The translations under genes and the position numbers were made by a program. Of a stretch of DNA of 64,000 nt, positions 48,301 through 60,620 are shown piece by piece. The notes under the pieces are model-generated. The model saw nothing but the letters and a program-made list of their open reading frames with translations, was not told where the DNA came from and did no database searches. Positions within the stretch are counted from its first letter, which is position 1, and each line of letters starts with the position of its first letter. This stretch comes from Trochalopteron elliotii. Taxonomy: Eukaryota > Chordata > Aves > Passeriformes > Leiothrichidae. The stretch covers positions 89,618 through 153,617 of the forward strand of contig JANPWX010000463.1 in the NCBI GenBank assembly GCA_024734555.1, in the 5' to 3' direction.

Positions 48301-51300
48301 GATGCAAGATTTCTGGGAACACCTTAAACTGTGAAGAGAAATGCAGTAAAATAAATGTCTGACCACTGTTGCCATTATCTGATGTTCATACAGCAGACCC
48401 AAGCCTCCCTGAATTCCATCCCATTCTGTGCCAGGCTTAGTGAAAGATCTGGAATTATTTTCCCATGGCAGCCACTCCTCTGATTCTTCCCGAGTTCACC
48501 CCACAGAGCTTAGAATATTGCAGAAACCAACAAATGAAACTACTGATGACATGATCTTCAGAGCTTGGAGCCAGCTAGAGATGCATTATTAATAGGATTA
48601 ATTAGTCCTCCTAAAGGGTCCAACTTAAATCAGGATGACACTGTAGAAAGCACTGTATGTATAAAAAGAGAGTAAGAGAGAGCTACATCCTGAAGACTTA
48701 TCTCAAGGTCTATGTACATAAGGCAAAAGAAGTAATATTAATTGTTTTGCTGGAATGGAAACATGACATGTAGTGACTACATTGTTTGGCCCAAGAGAAG
48801 ATCTGTGATGAAGCCATAAATAAAACCCCAATATCAAGAGACCCAGACCAGTGCTTCACCAGCTAGGAAATCCACAGCCTCCCTCCGGACTAAAAGCAGA
48901 GACCATGACACAGGCAGCTGCTGGGTCTGCTGAACAGAGCCACTACAAGCACTGTATGTTCAGTGTTGTTTGTTTTCATTCTTGATTTCATGCTCCTTTA
49001 CTTAGTTGAAGCCTCCGGCACCAGCAAACAATTTTTTGGGATGTAAGATAGTATAGTTATGGATCATAAATCCTCATTGCCTGCTGGGAATGTGCACAGC
49101 TGATGCTATCATGGGAACACACACATGTCAGATTCTGTCCATCTAGCCCAGATCAGAAAAAAGAAAATGACCTTCAGAGTCACACTCCAAATTTTTGTGG
49201 TTAGATGACTCAGAAACTGATGTTGCAGCAGGACGCTCTTCCTAAACTAGGAAGAAAAACAAAGCCACTCACTGGCTCACCAAAAGAAGTTAGGATACAG
49301 CCCTTGGGAAATTGCTGCACAGAGCATGGAAGTATCTTTGAGACAGCCAATCTGAGCCTAAGCATATTCTTTCTTTTTACTGAGAGGAATAAGAGCTGCT
49401 GAGTACTGTGACTTTGTTCCTAAACAGACAGATTGCCTCCTCTCAACAACTAAGAGAGGACCAAGCTAACACAGAAGAAATCTACTCTTGCAGCCCTATG
49501 GCCTGTTCTCCCTCCTGGGATTTTCAAAAGGCTAAACCAAACCTCAGTGGCTTGAAGGGCAGCAAAAGGCCTGCCAGTCACAGAGACACAACATGACATG
49601 CTTGAATACTGTACAACCTTTTCCGTCTCTAATTTTGGCTCCCTAATCACCTAATATCTGGACCTGATGTAAACTGCTGTGGCAAAGCAGATTTATACAA
49701 GTTCAGTGTGCTCTGTGGAGATCAACTGTCTCCTCCTGCCAGGCAGCAGGTGTGGACATTAAACCTGCCCAGCCCCTTCCATCCATCAGTTTTAAAGGTG
49801 CCCAGAAGACGGCAAGGAGGTCATTTTGGATCCTCTGTTTTCTTACAGAAAGGCTACAAAGATGCAGAGAAATGCAGATGACAAACACACGTGGGTCTCA
49901 GGCAATAACCAGTGCCCACTATCCCCAGCAGGAACCAACTTTGCCAGTTCCACTGTTTTCCTTCCCGTCACAGGCTCAGCTGCTGGGCAGTTATATTTCA
50001 ACTCCCCCAAACCAATGAAGGTCTCTAAGATACCTCAGGGAGGTAACTCTACAGGCAGAATCTCTGATAGGGAACATGAGGCCGATTTCCATTATGTAAG
50101 GCAGATAACTTATTCCCTATGCTTTACATAATGAAAAAGCTTATCCTCCTCTTTTGTTGCCTCTGCACCCATTTCTCTCATCCTTCAAGAAGGAAGGCAC
50201 AATCAGAATAGAGCAAGTGCTTATGTGCACCAGGCATGGGGGGCATGTTAAGCAGTGGGAGTAGGACCCATAGAGCAGATGTGGATTTTATCCACGTAGG
50301 GAGGATCTTGCAATAGCCCTGACTTCACTCTGGCACTTCCCCAGATGGAAAGGTGCTGCCACATCTAGCTGTAATGAAAGGCATTCAGGTAGTATGTTCC
50401 ACTCATTTTATGTTCCCTGTGTCCCCACGTTGCCTGCAGGAGCCCTACCAGAGCTGCCCCACTTTGTGACCCAACAAAGGGAATCTGCCAGCTTCCACCA
50501 ATGTGAAATTAAGTCAGACCCACAGCAGTTTAAGTGAACAATAAATTAAACTCCCTTTCAACAAGAAGAGATGTGACCTATCCCACACAGTGCAGCCATC
50601 CTGCAAACACAAAGTAATCACAACTTGAAAAATTGGCTGGAGACTAAACACAGCAATCCAACACAGACAAGTCTGCATCTGCTCACCCCAGATACCACTT
50701 CTGTCATTCCTACCTTACAACAGATCTCCCACAAGCCTCTTCCCCTTGGGGCCCCCTCTGCCTTCAGCATCCCTCTGTTATGTACTCAGGTAATCCTCAC
50801 GGAGGAGCTCTGTGACCATTTGAAATCTTTGCCCTCATCACTTGCCCGAAGACATTTTCTTTCTCTGCCTTCCTAACTCCCTCACCTGCGACAACCCTCC
50901 CATTTTCTAAGCACTTTCCTCAGGGCAACACCTCCCGCTCTGCTCTGGAGACTGTGATATCTCCCAGGCTTTCAGTCTCAGCTGACCTGGCTTGATCTCA
51001 ACCTCCACACAGCCTGCCAGCCTTATCACCTCACTGAGGAAAAGGTGAAAGGCAGCGCAGCAAAGGGGGGAGCTACATCTGGATCATCACATCAGCTGTG
51101 CCATCTCACCCTGTTTCCAGATCTTCTCCCATTGCGAGGAACAGAGGGGCTGATTTCTTTATACCTGTCCCCTGAGAAAGCTTCTGTTTTGAATTTGCTG
51201 AGGTGTAGGTCACAAATGGGCAGCTTTTGAGAAGGGTAAACAAATTCCTCTTGTAGTTTTTCATGTGAGTCACACTGTCTCAGATCTGTTAGAAAAATCT

Positions 51301-53923
51301 CTTATTGGCCTGTCTCACAGTGAATGGTTATTTTGATAGTTATACGATTTAGTTTTGGTGTGCATGTTGTTTCAAAATTCCAAAATTTTTTACAGACTAA
51401 AAATGGCTTTGAAAGTGTGCACTTATTAGTGATTGAGGTAGTTTTTATTTTGTATAGAAACAGATATAAGGATAATCATAGCAGAATAATTATCCCACTG
51501 AGATATACACCAGTTTATTTCCCCTCCTAAGTTAGGTACAGCTAGGTTCAATGACAACGAGAGCCATTGTAGCCAGCAAGGCCTTAGAACATGGGGATCT
51601 TCTTGGGCATATTAATATCACTCCAGATAAAGTCAGCCTTGATTTGTCATTAAGTCCTTTACTAAGAACAGTGTGTTAAGGATTACACAGAGAAACTTCC
51701 ACAGCAGCAGCAACAAATATTCCCAACAAAGGTCAGAGTTATTTAATGCCCCGGCCATATGACATGGATCAGTCATGGCAGACCTGGAAATAGACTTCAA
51801 GCCTTCTAATTTTATAATCCCATTATCCCCTGCTCCCCACCTCCTGGCACTTCTTCTGTTCTCTTGCACCTTAGCATCTTTGCAGCGAAAGCGCCAAGCC
51901 AGGTAACACAATGGAAATGTGCAACTGGATCTCCCAGCCTCCCCTTCTTACCTCATGCTCTCACATCTGCTGTGTACTTGCTCTCCCATCCCCTTTCACC
52001 CCAAACTTTTGCGCTCTGCTCTGTACCCAGCATTGCCCATTTTCTGCACACATTACACACCTCCCTTGCCTTTGCAACAGTTATTTTATGCATCATCTCT
52101 TTTACATCATCCTTTTTCTCACCAGCCTCATTTCTTCCAATACCTACCTCTTCCCCTCTCTGAGTTAATCTAGACTGAGCTTAAGGTGTGATGTTAACCA
52201 CAAAGGATAATGTGGTCGTTAACCAGCCTGATATAGACTCAGCAGACTGCCTTTAAGTCATATTAACAATCCTAACTGAGGCAAGAAATCAGTGAAACAC
52301 TAATTTACCACTTTGCATATTTATTAGGTTTTATCAGTTTCTGATATCCTTTCCAAGTCTCTCCTCATTTTTGTTCTGGTCATTATCTTTTGAAACTTAT
52401 CTCTTTTGTGTCCCTTTCTGACCTAAAAAAAGGTTGCATTTCACAACTTGATCATCACCCTAAACAGGATACAAGCTGCTTCCTCTTCACATGTGTTCAT
52501 GTTAAAGTGCTTGCTTCTTATTCCAAGTTTATTGCTCCTGCCTCAAAGTCAAAGGTGATTTTTTTTTTTTTTTTTGTTAGAAGAACAAAGAACTTTTTTT
52601 TCCATCTTAGATATGGACAAGGTGAGGCCATGATCCAGGAAGGCTGTGGCTAATCAAACAGGGAGGCAAAGAGCGAACAAAAGTGAGACTCAAAAATACG
52701 GCTGAAGTAAAAGCATGAAGGCAAAAGGTTACAGATAGGGTTGAGTAAGAGCTAATATCAAGAACAAGGAGGAGGCCCAAGTCCACCTTCCCACTGGTGT
52801 CTTTGGTACCCAGGAGCAGGAAGGTGCTGGCAAAAACCGGACTGTGCAACGGGATCCAGCTCACTCCAGCACTTCCCTCTGCTGGCCAGTGTGCAGAGCC
52901 CCAGGCAGGGCACTCAGTGTAGGGGAAGGAGGGCCCTGGGTTGCCCCACTTCGTGCTGGGACACAAACCATGTGAGGCATCCAGGTGAGCACCTGAACTG
53001 CCTCTGTTTGCTGAACTGCAGCGTTCTTCAGAGACTGAGGATGGCTGAAATATTGGAGAACTTTAGGTCAATTCTAGGTGTCCATTTTGTGTTCTCATTC
53101 AACTTTAAGGTCAATTAGTAGGCCTTTTATGTCTAGAAATGCACACAAATCTACTGCAGTACTCCTGCTTTCTTATGGCACCTAACCATTTTCTCCAGTA
53201 GCTAAAATTTTCTTACCTCACTGCTGTTGAAAAAGGGTAGAAGCTACAAGGAAATGATAAACAGGAAGCCCCAAAAGGCCAGATCATTTACAAAACATCA
53301 CGTAAGCACATATATCCAGAATGTATTGTGGATAACACTAAATAGCATAGAAAAGAGTTATTTGTTTTGCTGCATCCTTTTGCACTTAAATACTGATGTA
53401 TGATTTTGGCTTAGCAGGCAGCAGGAGCTTCTTGGCCTGCTCCGCAGATGTGCACAGATCTGTAAAATTTCCTAGAGCTCTTCTGTTGACAGTGCAATAC
53501 AGAAGGCACTATTTGGCAACAGCAGAGCTCATGCTGTTTTGTTGCAGGGGTTCTGCAATGTATGTCATGTCTATTGTATGTGTGTTGAAGAGAGTTTCTA
53601 GATTTCCTTCCTTGCTGTAAGGCTGCAGGCTTACAGCCAAGTCATGTTTTTTTCTAAGGTTCCCATCTCTAAATCCTTTTGCAACTTCAAATCTCCTTTA
53701 TCTTGTTTTTAGCTACATGTTTCAGATGTTTTTTTCTGGGGTACTTAAATCTTAATAAGCATTCATTTCAACATGTTCATTCCCCAAACCTCCCACCTCT
53801 TGCTGTGCCCTACCCTCCTCTGCGGTGCCCATCACAAAGCTTTCCAGCTGCCCTCCCAGTCAATCCACCCCGCTGCCTCTCCTCGCCACAGTTCTTCTAG
53901 CCACTCCCTGTTTCCCTCACCAG
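42397..53923. other. intergenic region without recognised genes
   Basis: 11.5 kb. It contains an A/T-rich, ATAC/ATAT-rich segment at about 42890-43250 with an AT run at 43192-43206 followed by (GTTT)4, a small CpG-containing patch near 45350-45520, and a T17 run at 52559-52575. Many frames of 60-150 codons exist on both strands, but none shows homology, a motif or splice support. No CR1 3' end was found here on either strand. Confidence 0.5.
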
Positions 53924-53983
53924 TCTCCCCTCCTTCCCCCTCCTTCTTCTTTCTTCCCTTTTCTCTGTCTTTTCTCTTTCTCT
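53924..53983 (+). repeat. 60-nt polypyrimidine tract
   Basis: Pure C/T except one G at 53967. The other strand is polypurine. It lies directly before the CpG-enriched pocket. Confidence 0.9.
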
Positions 53984-53999
53984 GAATGGCTGTAACGCT

Positions 54000-55180
54000 G
54001 CCAGGACTTGGCAGATGAGCCAGCCCCTGTCTTAGAATTAGCTAAATTAGCTTTATTAGCTCCTTTAGCTGTGTGCGTGACGGGGAAACCCCTCTTTGGC
54101 AAGCTCAGCCCTGCCGATCCTGAACACGAGAGGGCCTTTTTTAGGGATTCCGTTTCCTGCAGTCGCTTATCTGTCTGACGCTGTTTGCATCCGAGCCGAG
54201 GCTCTGAGGTGTGCAGTGATGCACCCCCACAGTTATTTGCAGGATAAAAAAATGTGCCTGCTGCCCCAGGAAACCAGCTCAGCCGCTGGCTCAGGCAGCG
54301 TTTTCTACGTGGTGTGTGCTCATGGCTGGGGGCAGGGGGAAGAGGAGCGATCTGGCAGCGCTTCCCTCACCTGTTGCAGGACATGCAGGACCACCCCGCC
54401 GCTCAGCGGCAGAGGGCACGGGGGGACGGCTGATTCATTGTTGTGTTTGACGAACATGCAGCTGCTTCTTAGAGACAGTAAGTGGAGTGGATGGAGGGAA
54501 GAGCAACCCGGTTCCCATGGCAACGGTGCTCAAGTCATCTGAGGTCAAAATGATGACCGAGGCTGGCAGAGAAAACGAATTTTGATGTGAGGATAAATCC
54601 CACATCAGTGACCGCGTGACAGTCTGCCAGCTCTGGGTGCCTGAACAGCCCTGCACGCCCCCCCTTTGTCCTCCGTACCCCCCAAACTGGACTGCACTGC
54701 TCCCCGCTATGATGCTTCTGGGGGCCCTCTCAAAGCCTGATCATCTCAATGCCTGCCCTGAATTCACCCACAGCTATTTCTGTTTCTGGGTCACCGAGCT
54801 CACATCTGCACAGCCACCAGAGGCTGACCGCAGTGTGGGCTGGCACATCCTCGCTGCTCTTGAACCGTGAGCAGGGTCTGCCCACAGCTGTGAGGCTCAG
54901 GCCACTAGCCCACCAGCGGCCAGCAGAGCCTCAGCTCGCCAGTCACCACCACCTCGCTGTCCTCAAGGGTCCGAGTTCATCGAAAGCCATCGCGTACGCG
55001 CCTAGTGACGACAAAGTCACGTCAGCTTTCATCCTTTTTGGAAAGCAGCTGGAGCTGAGCAGTCTCTGCAGGATGCTGCGCTGCAACGGATTTCTGTTGC
55101 CATCTGGTGGCAACTGAAGAGTACTTGGAAGTAGAGACAAATTACCAAGATCCGCGCCCCGCTGTTCTCTGACGGGCTTG
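54000..55180. promoter_or_regulatory. CpG-enriched pocket, candidate distal regulatory element or unannotated promoter
   Basis: About 1.2 kb with many CpGs in an otherwise CpG-poor region. Examples are CCCCGCCGCTCAGCGG near 54395, GTGACCGCGTGACAG near 54608 and ATCGCGTACGCGCC near 54990. It starts with the ATTAGCT array and ends with CRE-like TCACGTCA at 55017-55024. No exon was identified. Function is inferred from composition only. Confidence 0.35.
54037..54070. repeat. four ATTAGCT units at exact 9-bp period
   Basis: ATTAGCT starts at 54037, 54046 and 54055, and TTTAGCT at 54064. The two linker bases differ each time (AA, TT, CC), so the core is kept while the spacer varies. ATTAG/CTAAT is a homeodomain-type core. 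Confidence 0.85.
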
Positions 55181-55185
55181 TTCTC

Positions 55186-55358
55186 GTCCGTTGGGTTGGG
55201 CTGCCGAGTGAGATGGTGGAGTCACCATCCCTGAAGGTATTCAAGGAACGGCTGGACTTGGCACTTAGTGCCATGGTCTAGCTGACAAGGTGGTGATCGG
55301 TCAAAGGTTGGACCAGATGGTTTTGGAGATCCTTTCCAACTTGAGTCTGTGACTCTGT
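55186..55358 (+). mobile_element. CR1 LINE 3' end fragment
   Basis: A short 5'-truncated CR1 tail: GGGCTGCCGAGTGAGATGG, TGGAGTCACCATCCCTGAAG, GCTGGACTTGGCACTTAGTG and TCCTTTCCAACTTGAGTCTG are standard avian CR1 3' phrases. Of the same general type as the copy at 63.7 kb. Confidence 0.9.
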
Positions 55359-58300
55359 TTGTTCCACAGGTCTTTACTCAGGCCACATCAAAATTTCCTC
55401 ACTTTAAAAGCAAACAGAGGAGAATGTTAACACTATTAGATTTGATTTGATTTGATATCTACATTCCAGATTATATCTGCCATTGCAAGTGTTCTCCACA
55501 GTTTTTAATTAAACACTGGCCATTTTCTTGACTACTCCATGTGCTGTAATCAAGACTCTCTCCTATCCCCTAAACCCTGCAGTTTAGCTCACCCTAAATT
55601 AGAAATCTTCCCTCTTCCTCTGAGAGTTGAATGAATCATCCACAGTTGGTCAGTTAATGAATGTACAAATACCAACCCCATCTGGCTGTTGCAGAAATCT
55701 CCTTAAAGGATTGCACCCCTGCTTATCAAGGAACATATGAACCAGAAGCCAGCCTCAGACTCCCTCTCTGTCTAGCCCAGAGCCTCATCTCATCTCTGAT
55801 TTAGGGGCAGAGGCCTCATGAGGCCTCTCATCAGATGGTTTGACCTGACACATTCCTTTTGTGGGCACTATTGCAGCTTCTGCTGGAGCCTGGCTTACGC
55901 TGCAGCACCAGCATTTCTGAAGGCAGCCACAGGTTCACCCTCTTATCAATTTACTGCTCTCTGGTAGAGACTAACTCCCTTCCTGTTTAAGGAGGGCACC
56001 CAACCATGGGACTGCATGGACAATGCAGAAGTAGGACATCCTAATGGCATTTGACTGTAGTCCTGCTTTGGTTTTTGCTCCCACTTATGCTTAGCCCTGC
56101 CTTTGTGCCTTCCCTCACGCCAGTCTTGCTCTTTCCCCTGTTGCCTGCTCCAAACCAGCCACATCTGTCTGCTGGAACCACCCAACCTCCTTCATGACCA
56201 TGTTGCCTAAACTCCAACAAACCGCCTTTACCAGTCAGGCAGAGAGCCCACAGAGAGTTTCCCACTCTGTTGTTCCCACAGGCAGGGGTGACTCATGACA
56301 TCTTGTCACTCCCAAGTAACTTAACTGATGAAATCCCAGGAGCAGCCAGCCACACTCCAGCTCCATGTTGGTGCTCCAGCACCAGCTTCTGCTCCATGTG
56401 AAACAATCCAAGGAAGTGCAGCAGCTCCTTCACTAGCTCCATCTCAGAGCTGAACCTTCCCTTGCCACACAAAACTTATGATGGCCACTGATGTTGTTTT
56501 GGTGCTGTTCATCTTTCTCATAGTTTGGTTTTGATCCAGTCTCCTGTCTGCTCTTGCTTGCCAGACACAGGATGTGGGTGAGGGCCCAAACAAGCCCTCC
56601 CCCACAGAAGGTAAGGCATTGCTTTTAATCCTCTATTTAGATCCCAGGAGACAGCAGTGAGCAGAAGCAGCATTCACAATATTAAACCAAAGGCAGAAGG
56701 ACTCAGTGGTATCTGGCAGTACTGTGACCCTCAACATGATCCCAGAAAGGAATTCTGCAATGAAGCCACCCCAATTCCAACAGGGGCTGATTGGAAAAGC
56801 CCTGGTGCGGCTATAAACATCCTTCTGCTTAGTCAATTTATTTTTTTATTCTCTACATTAGTTCTGACATCCATTTTCAAGACAAGAAGGCTGAGTGTTT
56901 GAAGAGCTTGTAACTGGTGGTGATTTTCTCATCCAGTTCTCTACAGCTTCATGTTGCATGTTCAGTGCATTCACAACTGTCACCTCAGGCCACAGAGCAG
57001 AGGCAGGCACTAGGGAGTCACACCACAGGCACAGGCAGCCCAACAGACCTATCAGTCCATCACTCTGCTCCAAAATGAGGAAACCTCATCCCACCACCAT
57101 ATGGTGGCAGTGAATCACATGGGTCTGAAAGGCATATGAGCCCCTACAAACTTCATAGACACGGGATTTTATTGAGAACGTGAATGGTTTTTTACAATTT
57201 AGACCAGAAACAGCACCAGTAAATGAAATAGTGGCTGGGAGTGTTCCCCACTAAAATCTGATGATTAAAGTTAGCAGCCCACTAGAAATTGTCCTTACAG
57301 TTCTGTACACAGTTTAGAAGTCAGCATATAGGAAGGAATGTTCCAGAAGGAAGCCTACCTGCAGCCAGACTGTTATAGAGGGTAAGAGTTTAACACTATG
57401 GCCACTCCATGCCCAGTAGCCTCAAAACCAAAGAAGTTTAATCTGTTGCCAGAGTGAGCCTTACTCTCTGAGTGGGCATTGGGTCAATTTCTCAACACTT
57501 TGTTCACTTTTCACGTGGCCCAATTACTCTAGGCTCTCTGCATGGTACCAAAATAATTTGGGTCAAGAGACTAATGTGGTTTAGGTTCAAAGTCATCTTT
57601 CACTAACGTGTCTCTACATGTAATGTTTGATTCACTATGATGACAGAGTCAAGTTGATTTTTTTTTTTTCCCCTTTAGAAAATTAGAGCTGGTTGCTGGT
57701 TTTGAGGATCCAAGTTACTGGAAACACTGGCTAATAGGTCAAGTGTATTGCTCTATCACATTTGTGCTCTTCCCCACAACTCCCATTGCTTTGATCCCAG
57801 GCATGAAGTCTCCCTAAAAGAGCCAAAGCCAATGCTGATTTGAAACAAAGCCAGGTTACTCTGAATGCTTAACATAGGGTTCCTTGTTCCCAGAGCTTCA
57901 TCTACAGATATCCACATTCTTTCACAGCTGGAAAGAAGAGCTTCCTTAAATCTTGTGCTGCCTACCAAGAACTGAAGAGGAAATACTGGGAAATATCTAT
58001 TGCATTGCATCCCCGACCTATTTGCTTGCATATGGCAAAAATCACTACTAAGCTGGAGTCACGAAAGCACAGTTTTTCTAAATCCAGTAGGATACAAATA
58101 GTAAAAGAAGTGTGTCAGGCCAGAACTGGTCATTTTGGGTATATGGCTACTCATCTTGTTGACAGTAACTTTTCCAGAAACTGCAGACTAAGTTACCTTT
58201 GAATATTTTGCATCATGCCCAACTGCATGCCACAACCTCAGCGATGCCATTTTAAGCAACTGAGAGCAAAACTACTGGCTCATAACAATTTTTAAGGAGG

Positions 58301-58879
58301 ACTAAGAATGATTCACATTAAGATTTCAAAGAAACACACTTGTCCCAGCTCCTAATTTCTTGCACAGAAGGACATTTGATCCTGACTATTCCTATAAACC
58401 AAAAACTTTAGAACATAATCAGCAATACTGTCAAAAAAAACCCTGCAACTAATTAGGATCACATCTGGCTAATGATAAACACCACTGGAAAGAATATGTT
58501 ATGCTTTTAAATGTGGACTGATCAGAAAGCTTGAATAGTTCAGGCAAGAAACTGAATTAAGTTAGAGTTAAATGGCTGTTTCCTTTTCCTGTTTCCACCT
58601 CAGGCTGAGTGAAAGAATAGGACAGCAGATGACTGTCCATGAAAGGAAACATTTATCAGTCCCCTTCTTGAGCTCTGTATCTTCATTTTAAATTCAGTTA
58701 TGTTTCAGCGTGACTCACACATCCTTGGGACATTCTTTGCTATCGTCTCTCCTGGGCATCAGCCACCTAACAAATAATTCGGCATCTGTAGCCAGGATGT
58801 TCCCCCTCAGAACCTCTCAACAGCTTGTGGGGACACAGCCCTAACAAGTACTCCTGCCCCAATTCTATTGTCACAGATG
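55359..58879. other. intergenic region without recognised genes
   Basis: 3.5 kb, A/T-leaning, with a short (TGATT)3 run near 55440-55455. No gene or recognisable repeat was seen. Confidence 0.5.
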
Positions 58880-60620
58880 ACAGCACTAGACACTGACGAG
58901 AGCTGTATAAATTCCCAGTCCTTTCTGAAAGCTAGTGAAGCATTTGGCTCAACCACTTCCTTCAGTGATGAATTCTCCAGTGTAATCTCATGATATGGTA
59001 AAGTGATCCCCAGTTTTCACTTCCCAACTTGACTGAATGGTCCTTTTGTTCTCAGGTATATGATACAAGCAGAACAGAAGCTAAATATACTTTTCCTACC
59101 CTAGCCATTATTTTATAAACTAGCTGTCTGCTTTTATATCTTTCCTTTTCAAAATAGCAATCTCAGTTTTTCCAAGGTCTCAGAGTTTTTACATGCCTTA
59201 GTTGCTCACGCCACCATTTCCTGAAGTCTCCTATTTGAGGGCAGACTTCTATGTTGTCTCCAGAGCATTCATACAACATTGTCCTCAATGGTGATGAAAT
59301 CTCATGCCTGTAATTATTACAGAGCTAATTTAAACCCCACAAGGGTAACATCAGCCCTTGCAATTGCACTGTTGAGACTGAATGTCAAATACTGTTGCCT
59401 TGTCCGGTCACCTTCCCTGTATAGGTCATTTTTAGGGAAAGACATTTCAGAAAGTCCTTCATTAATGCTGGAACTGTTTAACTACTGTTCACCCTCATTT
59501 TGGGATGTATTTGTTCTTAAATTTGTAGCATCCTCCTGATTAAAAGCTCCTTTTCATATCTGTTGATTACCATCAAGATTTCCATCTTGATGGAAAACCA
59601 TCACATCCTTTCCCAGCCTTCAATTTACTAGGAAAAGTTTTTAAGCCAAAGTTCTGGGGGTAGGGATTTTTATTCTCCAGAAGATCCTAAAAGCCATTCT
59701 TACGCCTGTTTTCATTTGCATGAATCTTTATTGAGAACGAATGATCAGAATTATTCACAATATTCTCTATGAGACTTTTTACATTCTCTTGATACGTTTC
59801 TGTATACCATTTGCCTTTTAGCAGTTCATGGTGTGTGACCATCTAATACTCAAAGATCCTTTTTTCTCCTTCTTTCTCATTTCCAGCTGGTGAGTTCCCA
59901 GGAACAAAAGTTATTAGTCCCTATATGCATGGTAGTAAATTTTGCATACTCGAATCTCATCCAAGATTTCATTTCATCCATCTCTCAGTATTCATTTATA
60001 ACATCCTGATCATTCTGTTCTTGTGCCATCAGCAAATTTCATCCAAATGCTCTTTTTATTTATGCCAAGGCCGTGAATTCAAATATGAAACAAGATAAGG
60101 CCCCACGGTGACCTCCATTAGTAATCCCTTTTCCCTATCAAGATTCTGCCTTTGTGGAGCAGTCTCAAAGACCTTTTAAAAATCTAAACATATCAGATTA
60201 AATGTTTCTCTTTTATTAACTTCTTTGTTGACGCATCCTGAAAACTGAGCAGAGGATTTATGAGATACTCTTTGCCTAAAGAATTAATCTCAGTTATCAG
60301 GATCTTCCAGGTGTTTTGACATATTTTAATTACTATTCCAACCAGCTTTCAAGAAACAGATAAAAGCTTCACTATTCTACTTCCCTGATTCATCCCTAGC
60401 ACCTTTTTCAAAATTGTGGGTACGCTTTGTGTTGTGTTCCCTGAAGCTCTGGTACCATGGCAGCTTTCCATGACAGACCGGATATTTTCCAAACCCAAGA
60501 AGCCAAGAAGCCCCACTACTACTCACTTGAAGTTCTCTGGAATTCTTGGAGGTATACCATATTATGTTTTAAAATTATCAGTTTGGTCCAACATTTCTCA
60601 TTATGAATTTCAGTCTTTGA
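58880..60620 (-). mobile_element. ancient decayed CR1-type LINE, antisense, with reverse-transcriptase remnants
   Basis: The plus strand reads like the antisense of old amniote CR1 3' halves: a region rich in phrases such as ATCCTTTTTTCTCC, GTGCCATCAGCAAATTTCATC and TAAGGCCCCACGGTGACCTCC. Translating the minus strand with frame changes gives RT-domain traces: LKAGWN and SKHLEDPDN (60.3 kb), ICLDF-KVFETAPQRQNLD (60.2 kb) and GLILFHI followed by KFADGTR (60.05 kb). These correspond to the YLDFSKAFDTV and FADDTK motifs of CR1 ORF2. Several stops and shifts make it non-functional. Boundaries are approximate. Confidence 0.65.
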
